Source: Bacillota bacterium
Lineage (GTDB): Bacteria > Bacillota > Clostridia > Peptostreptococcales > Anaerovoracaceae
Direction: 5' to 3'
DNA length: 10,119 bases
NCBI GenBank assembly: GCA_030527065.1
Contig: JAUNBO010000043.1
Location: 1,968-12,086, forward strand
Positions 1 through 5,922 of this stretch are shown here, in pieces (within the stretch, counting starts at the first letter, position 1; every line of letters begins with the position of its first letter). The translations under genes were made by a program, and so were the position numbers. Below the pieces are notes generated by a model, which ran no database searches, was not told the origin of the DNA, and saw only the letters and a program-made list of their open reading frames with translations.

Positions 1-206
1 ATGGCCCGGTTGATGGTCTGCTCTATGCGGAGCTGGGTCCCCAGGGAGCCCTCTATGATGGACTTGAAAATTTCCAGAGGGTTCAGCCCGAAGACCAGGA
101 GCATCAGCCCCGCAAACACCAGAGAGAGCAGGATGGCCAAAGTCCGGATCAGATATTCCGTCCGCTTTTCCAGGCCGTCTCTCTTGGATATCTTTACAAA
201 ATTCAT
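1..206 (-). CDS. ABC transporter permease (BMP-type nucleoside/nucleobase system), N-terminal part only
   Basis: Only the first 68 codons are in the window; the gene continues past the left edge. The product starts MNFVKISKRDGLEKRTEYLI and has one clear membrane segment at about residues 20-42 (leucine, valine and phenylalanine rich), then a soluble stretch ending near IEQTIN. I infer an inner-membrane permease subunit of the ABC importer encoded just upstream. The basis is position: the ATG overlaps the stop of the ATPase gene as ATGA, which implies translational coupling, and permeases commonly follow the ATPase in BMP-type (Nup/Yuf-like) transporter operons. An AGGAGG lies 10 nt before the ATG, inside the end of the ATPase gene. 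Residues 43-68 (NPLEIFKSIIEGSLG region) fit the early periplasm-side segment of this permease family as I remember it. The family call is good from context but the visible sequence is short. Confidence 0.8.
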   Translation of the reverse strand, partial: MNFVKISKRDGLEKRTEYLIRTLAILLSLVFAGLMLLVFGLNPLEIFKSIIEGSLGTQLRIEQTINRA

Positions 207-1732
207 CCGGCCAGCACCTCCTCCCGGGTGTGTCCCGTCATCAGCAGGCCCACTTCCTCTTTTGTCACTTCCCTGGCGTCCACTATCCCGGTGATTCTCC
301 CGCCGCAGAGGACCATGATCCTGTCGCAGAGCTCCAGGAGCACGTCCAGATCCTCGCCCACGAACAGGATCCCCACGCCCTTGCGCTTCTGCTCGTTGAG
401 CAGCTCATAGATCCTGTAAGAAGCCCCTATATCCAGACCCCGCACCGGATAGGCGGTGATGAGGACCCGGGGCTCCGAATCGATCTCCCGGCCCAGCAGG
501 ACCTTCTGGATGTTGCCGCCGGAGAGCTTCTTCACCGGCGTATAGATGCTGGGAGTCTGGATGTCCAGCCGCTCCACGATTTTCTTCGCCTTGGCCGTGC
601 AGGGCCCCCGCTTCAGCAGGATGCCGGGCTGGTTCTGGTAATCCTTCAGGATCAGGTTGTGGACGATGTCCATGCCCCCCACCAGGCCCATGCCCAGCCT
701 GTCCTCAGGGATGAAGCCCATGCGTATCCCCAGCCGTATGATATCCCTGGGGGTTTTCCCCACTATGTTTTCCCCGTCGAAGAAGATGCGCCCCCGGGCC
801 GTGTGGACGAGTCCGGCAATGCCCTCGCAGAGCTCCTTCTGTCCGCTGCCGGCCACTCCGGCCACTCCCAGGATCTCCCCGCCGCTGAGGGTGAAGCTGA
901 CGCTGTCCAGGGCCGCCTTTCCGTCCTTGTCCAGCACGGAAATCTGGTCCAGCTCCAGAATGGGCTGCCTGTCCTCCACGGTTTCCCGGGCAATGGAGAG
1001 GTCTATCCGCTTTCCCACCATCATTTCGATCAGCTGAGGCACCTCCACCTCCGCCGTTTTCACCGTGGCCACAGACCTTCCCTTGCGGAGAACGGTGATG
1101 CGGTCGCTGATCTCCATCACCTCGTTGAGCTTGTGAGTGATGATGACGATGGCGCATCCCTGGGCCTTCATGTTCCGTATGATCTCAAAAAGCCTCTTGA
1201 TCTCCTGAGGCGTCAGCACCGCCGTGGGCTCGTCCATGATCAGGATCTTCGCCCCCCGGTACAGCACCTTCACGATCTCCAGGGTCTGCTTCTCCCCCAC
1301 GGACATCTCATAGACCTTCTTCTCCGGGTCCACATCCAGGCCGTACTGGTCCGAAATCAGCTTTATCTGCCGGGCCAGGTCCTTCCCCTTCCGGAAGAAC
1401 CCGCTTTTCTGGCCGATGATGATGTTGTCCTTTGCCGTCAGGACGTCTATGAGCTTGAAATGCTGGTGGATCATGCCTATGCCCAGGGCGATGGAATCCT
1501 TGGGCGAGGAAAAGCGCACCGGCTTCCCGTTGATGCTGATGCTGCCTTCGTCCGGCGTATAGATGCCCGCCAGCATGTTCATAAGGGTGCTTTTCCCTGC
1601 GCCGTTCTCTCCCAGAAGAGCGTGGATCTCCCCGTTATATACGGTAAGGTCCACGTTTTCATTGGCCTTTATGGAAGAAAACGCCTTGCTGATGCCTGTC
1701 ATCCGGATGGCGGGAATTTGTTCCTGGGTCAT
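203..1732 (-). CDS. ABC transporter ATP-binding protein, double-domain (BMP-type purine/nucleoside importer)
   Basis: This 509-residue protein has two ABC domains in tandem, the layout of sugar and nucleoside importer ATPases (RbsA/NupA-like). It should power uptake of the ligand delivered by the upstream lipoprotein. Domain 1 is complete: Walker A GENGAGKST (41-49), Q-loop Gln90, signature MSVGEKQ (143-149), Walker B ILIMDEPT (163-170) and switch His200. Domain 2 is degenerate: GVAGSGQ replaces a Walker A lysine loop (about 292-298), the signature LSGGN is kept (403-407), and its Walker B region VLITAYPVRGLD (423-434) lacks the catalytic Glu. This one-good-site, one-poor-site pattern is usual for the family. 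I chose the ATG at 1732 because GGGAGGA lies just upstream and the protein then starts MTQEQIPAIRM. An in-frame extension to 1798 runs into the intergenic hairpin area and has no family-like sequence. The stop overlaps the permease start (ATGA). Confidence 0.95.
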   Translation of the reverse strand: MTQEQIPAIRMTGISKAFSSIKANENVDLTVYNGEIHALLGENGAGKSTLMNMLAGIYTPDEGSISINGKPVRFSSPKDSIALGIGMIHQHFKLIDVLTAKDNIIIGQKSGFFRKGKDLARQIKLISDQYGLDVDPEKKVYEMSVGEKQTLEIVKVLYRGAKILIMDEPTAVLTPQEIKRLFEIIRNMKAQGCAIVIITHKLNEVMEISDRITVLRKGRSVATVKTAEVEVPQLIEMMVGKRIDLSIARETVEDRQPILELDQISVLDKDGKAALDSVSFTLSGGEILGVAGVAGSGQKELCEGIAGLVHTARGRIFFDGENIVGKTPRDIIRLGIRMGFIPEDRLGMGLVGGMDIVHNLILKDYQNQPGILLKRGPCTAKAKKIVERLDIQTPSIYTPVKKLSGGNIQKVLLGREIDSEPRVLITAYPVRGLDIGASYRIYELLNEQKRKGVGILFVGEDLDVLLELCDRIMVLCGGRITGIVDAREVTKEEVGLLMTGHTREEVLAG

Positions 1733-1800
1733 CTGCTGTCCTCCCAAAACAGGCGCAAGGGACCATCGCCGTCGAAAGCCCCCTGCCCCTGGATTCAATA

Positions 1801-1839
1801 GAGATAAGGCGGGGGACTGCCTCCGCCTTATCTTTTTTT
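1801..1839 (+). terminator. Strong intraoperonic hairpin with a T-tract on the plus-strand side
   Basis: AGATAAGGCGG (1802-1812) pairs perfectly with CCGCCTTATCT (1823-1833). The stem can extend inward by a G-T and two G-C pairs to a 4-nt loop, and seven T follow on the plus strand (1833-1839). It lies in the 125-bp gap between the BMP lipoprotein gene and the ATPase gene, which both run on the minus strand. In the direction of the operon the hairpin is preceded by A7 and followed by TCTATTG, so it lacks a good U-tract. It may stabilise the 3' end of the lipoprotein message or terminate part of the transcripts. Read on the plus strand it is a classic rho-independent terminator that would stop antisense transcription. 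Confidence 0.7.
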
Positions 1840-1857
1840 ACTGCTGTCCGCTCAGGC

Positions 1858-3000
1858 TTATTCTGCGCCCTGGACCAGGCCGTCGATGCTCCAGATCTCC
1901 GCTCTGGTAAGGGTCTGGCCTTCTTCGCAGAGGATGCCGTCCTCGTCGGCGCCCTCGTAGCTGTCGTTGTACTCGATGGGGCCGGAGAAGGGTGCGAACT
2001 CTCCTGCCAGCATCTGGGCCTTCACTTCTTCCACCTGGGCCACTACGTCTTCCGGTACCAGGTCGGTGAAGGGAGCCAGGTCTACATAGCCGTCGGCCAT
2101 GGTCCCATAGTAGGAGGTGGGAGCCCAGGTGCCGTCCATGATCTGCTGGATCTGGTCGATGAGGTAGACCTCGTGATTCCAGATGGCGGCGGTCAGGTAG
2201 GCGTTGGGAGCCACATTGTTGTCGCTGTTGTAGAAGATGGCGTAGGCGCCGGCTTCTTCCGCTGCGATCTGCGGGCCCGTGGTGTCGCAGTGCTGGGTGA
2301 TGACGTCGCAGCCGGCGGCCAGGAGCTCGTCGGCGGCGGACCGTTCCATTTCGGGATCATACCAGCTGTTGATGTAGACCACGTTCACTTCCACGTCCGG
2401 ATTTACGGACTGGGCGCCCAGGGTGAAGGCGTTGATGCCGATCTGGACTTCGGTGTAAGGATAGGCCGCCACATAGCCCAGCTGATTGGACTCTGTCATG
2501 GCGCCGGCCACCATGCCGCACAGATATCTGGCTTCCTCTATGGAGCCGAAGTAGTTGGCAAAGTTTGTCTCGTTCATGGAGTTTCCGGAGAAGTGCAGGA
2601 AGGTGATGTCGTCGTAATCCCCGGAATTGGCCAGCTCGTCCAGAGCGTACATGAAGCCGAAGCTGCAGCCCACTATGACCTTGCAGCCCTGGTCTATGAG
2701 GCTCACCGCCGCATCGTAGGAGGCCTGCTGGTCTCCGTCGTCCACGCTCTCCACTTCTATGATCTCCACGGCGTCGCCGAAGTACTCGGCCATGGCCGCA
2801 GCGCCGTCGGCATGGGCCTGGGTGTAGCCGCCGTCGTTCTTCACGCCGATGTAGATGAAACCGATCTTCAGGGGTTCGGCCGCTTCGCCTTCTTCCGTTC
2901 CCGGATCCTCTGTGACCGGTTCTTCAGTATCTCCGCCGCAGCCCGCAAACACGGTGAGGCAAAGGGTCAGGATCAGCAGGAACGCCAAAAACTTTTTCAT
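1858..3000 (-). CDS. BMP-family substrate-binding lipoprotein of a purine nucleoside/nucleobase ABC importer
   Basis: This 380-residue protein begins with a lipoprotein signal: MKK, a hydrophobic core, then the lipobox FAGC with Cys21 as the lipid-anchored residue. An acidic linker (about 22-42, rich in Glu, Asp, Thr and Pro) leads to the BMP/Med fold (PF02608-type, from about residue 45). Segments I recognise are KIGFIYIGVKNDGGYTQAHA (45-64), NYFGSIEEARYLCG (149-162), GYVAAYPYTEVQIGINAFTLG (starts at 175), NSWYDPEMER (211-220) and DVITQHCDTTGP (232-243). The NDGGYTQAHADG form with NSWYDP and TQH matches, from memory, the BMP subgroup with a D/N-x-G-W/Y-T-x-x-H-x-x-G motif, often found beside purine-base catabolism genes, rather than the classical PnrA form. 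The ATG at 3000 has GAGGAGG upstream. It lies 30 bp after xpt and 125 bp before the ATPase gene. Substrate is inferred as a purine base or nucleoside. Confidence 0.93.
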   Translation of the reverse strand: MKKFLAFLLILTLCLTVFAGCGGDTEEPVTEDPGTEEGEAAEPLKIGFIYIGVKNDGGYTQAHADGAAAMAEYFGDAVEIIEVESVDDGDQQASYDAAVSLIDQGCKVIVGCSFGFMYALDELANSGDYDDITFLHFSGNSMNETNFANYFGSIEEARYLCGMVAGAMTESNQLGYVAAYPYTEVQIGINAFTLGAQSVNPDVEVNVVYINSWYDPEMERSAADELLAAGCDVITQHCDTTGPQIAAEEAGAYAIFYNSDNNVAPNAYLTAAIWNHEVYLIDQIQQIMDGTWAPTSYYGTMADGYVDLAPFTDLVPEDVVAQVEEVKAQMLAGEFAPFSGPIEYNDSYEGADEDGILCEEGQTLTRAEIWSIDGLVQGAE

Positions 3001-3030
3001 TTCTTTTCTCCTCCTCTTTTGTTATAAAAT

Positions 3031-3609
3031 TCAATCTTCTCTGTAATATATCTTCCCGTCCTGAATGGACGTGATGACCGCCAGGGAAACCAGGGGAACG
3101 CCCTTTTCCCGTATCCGGGCGCCGCCGCCCTGGAATTCTTTCTCTATGACGGCGCCTGCTCCCACCACCCGGCCTCCGGCCTGCTCCACCAGGTCCATCA
3201 GGCCCAGAGCGGATTCTCCGTGAGCCAGGAAATCGTCTATGATGAGAGCCCTGTCCTCCGGTCCCAGATAACTTCTGGAAATGATGACCTTGGAGACCGT
3301 TCGTTTGGTGAAAGAGGTGACCTCCGTTTCATAGAAGCCGTCCACCATGGTGTTGGGGGCCGCCTTTTTTGCGTAGACCACGGGGAGATCCCCCAGATAT
3401 CTGGCCGCGGCGCAGGCGATGGCAATGCCGGAGGCTTCTATTGTAAGGATCTTGTTGGCCCCCGCATCCCGAAAGGCGCTTCCGAAGGCTTGTCCGATCT
3501 GCTCTAAAAAAGCCACGTCTATCCGGTGGTTCAGAAACCCGTCCACCTTTACGATGTCCCCGCCGATGGCCTGTCCTTCCTTTGCGATTTTCTCTTTTAA
3601 TGCTTCCAT
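3031..3609 (-). CDS. xpt: Xanthine phosphoribosyltransferase
   Basis: Cytoplasmic salvage enzyme that transfers phosphoribose from PRPP to xanthine (and more weakly guanine), giving XMP. The 192-residue product matches the Bacillus Xpt pattern along its length as I remember it: start MEALKEKIAKEG, then KVDGFLNHRID (21-31), TIEASGIA (56-63), VVYAKK (77-82), SFTKRT (99-104), the PRPP-binding loop ALIIDDFLAHGES (121-133) and VIEKEFQ (144-150). I chose the ATG at 3609 because it reproduces the family N-terminus; a GTG six codons upstream (3627) is in frame but not needed. The RBS is weak (AGGAAAAGG just upstream). It is the first gene of the operon, with its own promoter about 80 bp before the ATG, and it precedes the BMP lipoprotein by 30 bp. 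That linkage is the main evidence that the transporter carries a purine. Confidence 0.96.
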   Translation of the reverse strand: MEALKEKIAKEGQAIGGDIVKVDGFLNHRIDVAFLEQIGQAFGSAFRDAGANKILTIEASGIAIACAAARYLGDLPVVYAKKAAPNTMVDGFYETEVTSFTKRTVSKVIISRSYLGPEDRALIIDDFLAHGESALGLMDLVEQAGGRVVGAGAVIEKEFQGGGARIREKGVPLVSLAVITSIQDGKIYYRED

Positions 3610-3684
3610 AGTGCCTTTTCCTACCACATGTATGTAGTACAGACCCGCCGCCCACTATATATGCAGACCGCTAACACATATTGT

Positions 3685-3713
3685 AGTATAACACAGCCCC
3701 TTTGCGCCGTAAA
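3685..3713 (-). promoter_or_regulatory. Promoter of the xpt-BMP-ABC operon
   Basis: On the minus strand TTTACG (3713-3708) and TATACT (3690-3685) are 17 bp apart, matching four of six and five of six bases of the sigma-A consensus. The predicted start is near 3678, giving a leader of about 68 nt before the xpt ATG. No alternative box pair of similar quality lies closer to the gene. Confidence 0.65.
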
Positions 3714-3719
3714 TACATT

Positions 3720-3745
3720 CCGCAAAAAAAACTCATTTTTCGCGG
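3720..3745. other. A/T-rich dyad just upstream of the xpt -35 box
   Basis: CCGCAAAAA (3720-3728) is complementary to TTTTT-C-GCGG (3736-3745) with one bulged C and a 7-nt centre. It sits 7 bp upstream of the xpt -35 box. The A-tract could act as an UP-like element or be part of a protein site. There is no T-run placed to make it a convincing terminator for either strand. Confidence 0.3.
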
Positions 3746-3777
3746 CGGTTTTCCGACAAATCACAGCAGATTGTCCG

Positions 3778-3806
3778 TTGAAGAATCCCGTGAAACCCGT
3801 TATACT
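3778..3806 (+). promoter_or_regulatory. Candidate distal promoter of the acyl-CoA ligase gene
   Basis: TTGAAG (3778-3783) and TATACT (3801-3806) are separated by exactly 17 bp on the plus strand. Transcripts from here would carry a leader of about 190 nt that includes the hairpins at 3842-3877 and 3895-3921. The boxes are good but no gene other than the ligase lies downstream, and a second promoter with a perfect -10 is closer to it. Confidence 0.45.
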
Positions 3807-3841
3807 TATATAAATCGATGGAAAAGAACGGACGGATACCT

Positions 3842-3877
3842 CATTTGCTAAAAAGCGAACATTCCCTTTTTGAAATG
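3842..3877 (+). other. Potential hairpin in the ligase leader, alternative to the CGAAC inverted repeat
   Basis: CATTT (3842-3846) plus AAAAAG (3850-3855) can pair with CTTTTT (3866-3871) plus AAATG (3873-3877), with small internal asymmetry and a 10-nt loop. The loop and the end of the 5' arm contain the left CGAAC half-site, so this fold excludes the 3855-3861/3884-3890 pairing. The stem is A/U rich and only moderately stable. Confidence 0.35.
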
Positions 3878-3890
3878 AAATTTTGTTCGC
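3855..3890. promoter_or_regulatory. Inverted repeat GCGAACA-N22-TGTTCGC, candidate PurR-like operator
   Basis: GCGAACA (3855-3861) and TGTTCGC (3884-3890) are perfect inverted copies, with 26 bp between the CGAA and TTCG cores. The left site in context, AAAAGCGAACATT, differs at one base from the Bacillus-type PurBox AWWWCCGAACWWT as I remember it. PurR boxes occur there as widely spaced inverted pairs. The right site matches only in its core. It ends 16 bp before the -35 of the proximal ligase promoter and about 140 bp from the xpt -35, so the ligase is the nearer target. It could equally be an RNA stem in the distal-promoter leader. Confidence 0.45.
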
Positions 3891-3894
3891 CTCC

Positions 3895-3925
3895 GGAAGA
3901 AAGTCCTTGTGACTTTTCTCCTTTT
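3895..3925 (+). terminator. Terminator-like hairpin in the ligase leader
   Basis: GGAAGAAAGTC (3895-3905) pairs with GACTTTTCTCC (3911-3921): nine Watson-Crick pairs, one G-T and one mismatch around a 5-nt loop CTTGT. TTTT then CCCTT follow. It would act only on transcripts from the distal promoter, because the proximal -35 box (3907-3912) lies inside it. The U-tract is short, so termination may be partial. Confidence 0.4.
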
Positions 3926-3935
3926 CCCTTATAAT
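3907..3935 (+). promoter_or_regulatory. Proximal promoter of the acyl-CoA ligase gene
   Basis: TTGTGA (3907-3912) and a perfect TATAAT (3930-3935) are 17 bp apart. The predicted start near 3942 leaves a leader of about 60 nt before the ATG at 4002, with GGAGG at 3987-3991. Confidence 0.65.
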
Positions 3936-4001
3936 GTTAATAGTTTTTTACCTATTTATATGTCTTTTGTGGACGCTTACACTTTTGGAGGTTTTGGGAT
4001 C

Positions 4002-5774
4002 ATGAGCAGCGCTATTACAGAAATCAAGGCTCCCTGGCTGGAGCATTACGGTGAAGTACCCTTCCACCTGGATTATCCCCGGTGTACCATGCTGGAAATG
4101 GTGGAGGAGGTGGCCGGGCGATACCCGGAATTGGAGGCCTACAGTTTTTTGGGCAAAGGGGCTTCGTATAAAAAGATGGTGGAGCAGATCCACCAGTGCG
4201 CCCGGGCCTTCCGGGCCCTTGGCATCCGGGAGGGAGACCGGGTCACCCTCTGCCTGCCCAACTCCCCTCAGGCGGTGGTGAGCTTTTACGCCCTCAACGC
4301 CATAGGCGCCGTGGCCAATATGATACACCCCCTGTCCGGGCAGAAGGAGATCGCCTTCTACCTGAAGGATTCCGGCAGTGCGGCCGCCGTCACCCTGGAC
4401 CAGTTTTACGGCAAATTTGCCGCCATCCGGCAGGAGGCGGAGCTTCCCCGGCTCATCATCACCAGCGTGAAGGACGCCCTGGGCGGCGTCAAGAAGGTGG
4501 GCTACGCCCTTACGGAGGGCCGGAAGATCCCGCCCCTTCCCGCAGATGCAGACATGGTCCTGTGGAAGGATTTCCTGGCGGGAGCGGAAGGCTGGACCGG
4601 GGAGTACCGGGCCGCCAGAGGAGCCGGAGACCCTGCCGCCATCCTTTACAGCGGCGGCACCACCGGCACCACCAAGGGCATCCTCCTTTCCAACCTGAAT
4701 TTCAACGCCCTGGCACGGCAGATAGACGCCATGAGCCACTGTTTCCAGCCGGGCCGGACCATGCTGGCTGTTATGCCCATGTTCCACGGCTTCGGCCTGG
4801 GGGTGTGCATCCACTCCATGCTGGCCAACGGAGGCCGCTGCCTCCTGGTCCCCCGTTTCAACGCCGCCAGCTACGCCAGGCTGCTGAAAAAGGAACGGCC
4901 CAACTACATAGCCGGCGTCCCCACCCTGTACGAAGCCATCCTCCGGCAGCCGGACATGCAGAACATAGACCTCTCCTGCCTGCTGGGCGTGTTCTCCGGG
5001 GGAGATTCCCTGTCCATAGAGCTGAAAAAGAAGTTCGATAAATTCCTGGCGGAGCACAACGCCAGCGTGCAGATACGGGAAGGCTACGGCACCACGGAAT
5101 GCGTCACCGCCAGCTGCCTCACCCCCTACCACACCTCCCGGGAGGGCAGCATAGGCTTCCCCTTCCCGGACACCTACTACAAGATCGTGAAGCCGGAGAC
5201 CACGGAAGAGCTCCCCTATGGAGAAGAAGGAGAGATCTGCCTCTCCGGCCCCACCGTCATGATAGAATACGTGAACCATCCCCAGGAAACGGCGGACACC
5301 CTGAAGGTCCACGCCGATGGCCGCACCTGGCTCCATACGGGAGACCTGGGCACCATGGACGCCGACGGCTACATCTACTTCCGCCAGCGCATGAAGCGGA
5401 TGATCGTTTCCTCCGGCTACAACATCTACCCCTCTCAGCTGGAGAATGTCATAGATTCTCACGAGAAAGTGTTCATGAGCTGCGTCATCGGCGTGCCGGA
5501 CGAGCTGAAAATACAGAAGGTGAAGGCCTTCGTCATGCTGGCCCCCGGCGTGGAGCCCGGCGAGGAGATCAGGCAGGAGCTGCTGGAGCACTGCCGCCTC
5601 CACATTGCCAGATACGCCATGCCCTACGACATCGAATTCCGGGACCAGCTCCCCAAGACCCTGGTGGGCAAGGTGGCCTACAAAATACTGGAGGAGCAGG
5701 AGCTCCTCCGCATCCGCCAGGAGAAGGAAGCCGCCGAGCTGGAGCAGGAGGGCGTTCCCGCCCGGCAGTTCTGA
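4002..5774 (+). CDS. Acyl-CoA ligase-type AMP-forming enzyme (long- or medium-chain fatty acid family)
   Basis: A 590-residue adenylate-forming enzyme expected to activate a carboxylic acid with ATP to an acyl-adenylate and then load it on CoA. Motifs in order: phosphate loop ILYSGGTTGTTKG (214-226), MFHGFGLG (260-267), GGDS (333-336), GYGTTE (361-366), WLHTGDLG (443-450) with the ATP-ribose Asp448, hinge region RMKRMIVSSGYNIYPSQLE (463-481), and the C-terminal PKTLVGKV (551-558) with catalytic Lys557. The phosphate loop has Thr where most members have Pro (TGTPKG). The length suits the family, with a short charged C-terminal tail (569-585). I chose the ATG at 4002: GGAGG lies 10 nt upstream and the frame before it has no family similarity. 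It stands alone on the plus strand with its own promoter and no carrier protein or partner gene beside it. Specificity cannot be read from sequence; fatty acid is most likely. Confidence 0.92.
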   Translation: MSSAITEIKAPWLEHYGEVPFHLDYPRCTMLEMVEEVAGRYPELEAYSFLGKGASYKKMVEQIHQCARAFRALGIREGDRVTLCLPNSPQAVVSFYALNAIGAVANMIHPLSGQKEIAFYLKDSGSAAAVTLDQFYGKFAAIRQEAELPRLIITSVKDALGGVKKVGYALTEGRKIPPLPADADMVLWKDFLAGAEGWTGEYRAARGAGDPAAILYSGGTTGTTKGILLSNLNFNALARQIDAMSHCFQPGRTMLAVMPMFHGFGLGVCIHSMLANGGRCLLVPRFNAASYARLLKKERPNYIAGVPTLYEAILRQPDMQNIDLSCLLGVFSGGDSLSIELKKKFDKFLAEHNASVQIREGYGTTECVTASCLTPYHTSREGSIGFPFPDTYYKIVKPETTEELPYGEEGEICLSGPTVMIEYVNHPQETADTLKVHADGRTWLHTGDLGTMDADGYIYFRQRMKRMIVSSGYNIYPSQLENVIDSHEKVFMSCVIGVPDELKIQKVKAFVMLAPGVEPGEEIRQELLEHCRLHIARYAMPYDIEFRDQLPKTLVGKVAYKILEEQELLRIRQEKEAAELEQEGVPARQF

Positions 5775-5805
5775 GCCGGCAATCGAAGTTCGCCAATTTT
5801 GCTCA

Positions 5806-5829
5806 CATCCGCACGGCGGGTGGATTTTT
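5806..5829 (+). terminator. Likely terminator of the ligase gene
   Basis: CATCCGC (5806-5812) pairs with GCGGGTG (5816-5822), one pair being T-G, around a 3-nt loop ACG; GATTTTT follows. It lies 32 bp after the ligase stop codon. The stem is short, so it may be leaky. Confidence 0.5.
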
Positions 5830-5855
5830 CTGCTGCCAACGAGGCATGGTTAAAC

Positions 5856-5868
5856 GATAAGGCGGAGG
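5856..5868 (+). repeat. Orphan terminator arm GATAAGGCGGAGG
   Basis: These 13 bases are identical to one arm of the strong hairpin at 1801-1839 read on the minus strand. The complementary arm CCGCCTTATC is present there but absent near this copy. It may be the remains of a shared terminator between the ligase and the convergent BlaI operon. The GGAGG at its end could now serve as an RBS for the small frame at 5878. Confidence 0.4.
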
Positions 5869-5877
5869 ACAAATAAG

Positions 5878-5922
5878 ATGGCTATCTGCCGCAGTACAGC
5901 CCGGAGGTTTTTAAGAAGGTAA
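5878..5922 (+). CDS. Possible 14-residue leader peptide coupled to the RhuM-Fic gene
   Basis: The frame reads MAICRSTARRFLRR and then TAA. GGAGG lies 9 nt before its ATG (5864-5868). Its stop overlaps the next ATG as TAATG, the classic layout for translational coupling. Five of 14 residues are Arg, mostly with AGG, AGA or CGG codons. In the frame of the downstream gene the same bases would read DGYLPQYSPEVFKKV after a TAA at 5874, so the segment could instead be the tail of a vanished gene. No family is recognised. Confidence 0.3.
   Translation: MAICRSTARRFLRR

Larger units (their letters stand above)
3610..4001. other. Divergent intergenic region between xpt and the acyl-CoA ligase gene
   Basis: This 392-bp AT-richer stretch contains no convincing gene. 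It holds one minus-strand promoter for xpt, two candidate plus-strand promoters for the ligase, an inverted repeat with a CGAA core, several potential hairpins and the ligase RBS (GGAGG at 3987-3991). Each is listed separately. I looked for a purine riboswitch core in the xpt leader (J2/3-type GTTTCTAC and its partner segments) and did not see one. Confidence 0.75.

Noticed and set aside
1733..1798. In-frame N-terminal extension of the ATPase (22 codons)
   Set aside because: No family similarity, and the good RBS lies directly before the internal ATG at 1732.
230..1801. Long open frame of about 520 codons on the plus strand opposite the ABC ATPase
   Set aside because: It mirrors the ATPase gene, has no recognisable family and is rich in Pro, His and Arg, as expected for the antisense of a GC-rich gene.
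2173..3027. Plus-strand open frame opposite the BMP lipoprotein
   Set aside because: The lipoprotein is certain; the antisense frame shows only Gly/Val/His-rich shadow sequence.
3610..3690. Purine riboswitch in the xpt leader, as in Bacillus
   Set aside because: The predicted leader is only about 68 nt and the conserved joining-region bases and terminator are not seen.
3948..5603. Long open frame on the minus strand opposite the acyl-CoA ligase
   Set aside because: The ligase has all family motifs; the opposite frame is a low-complexity His/Gly/Val-rich shadow without an RBS.
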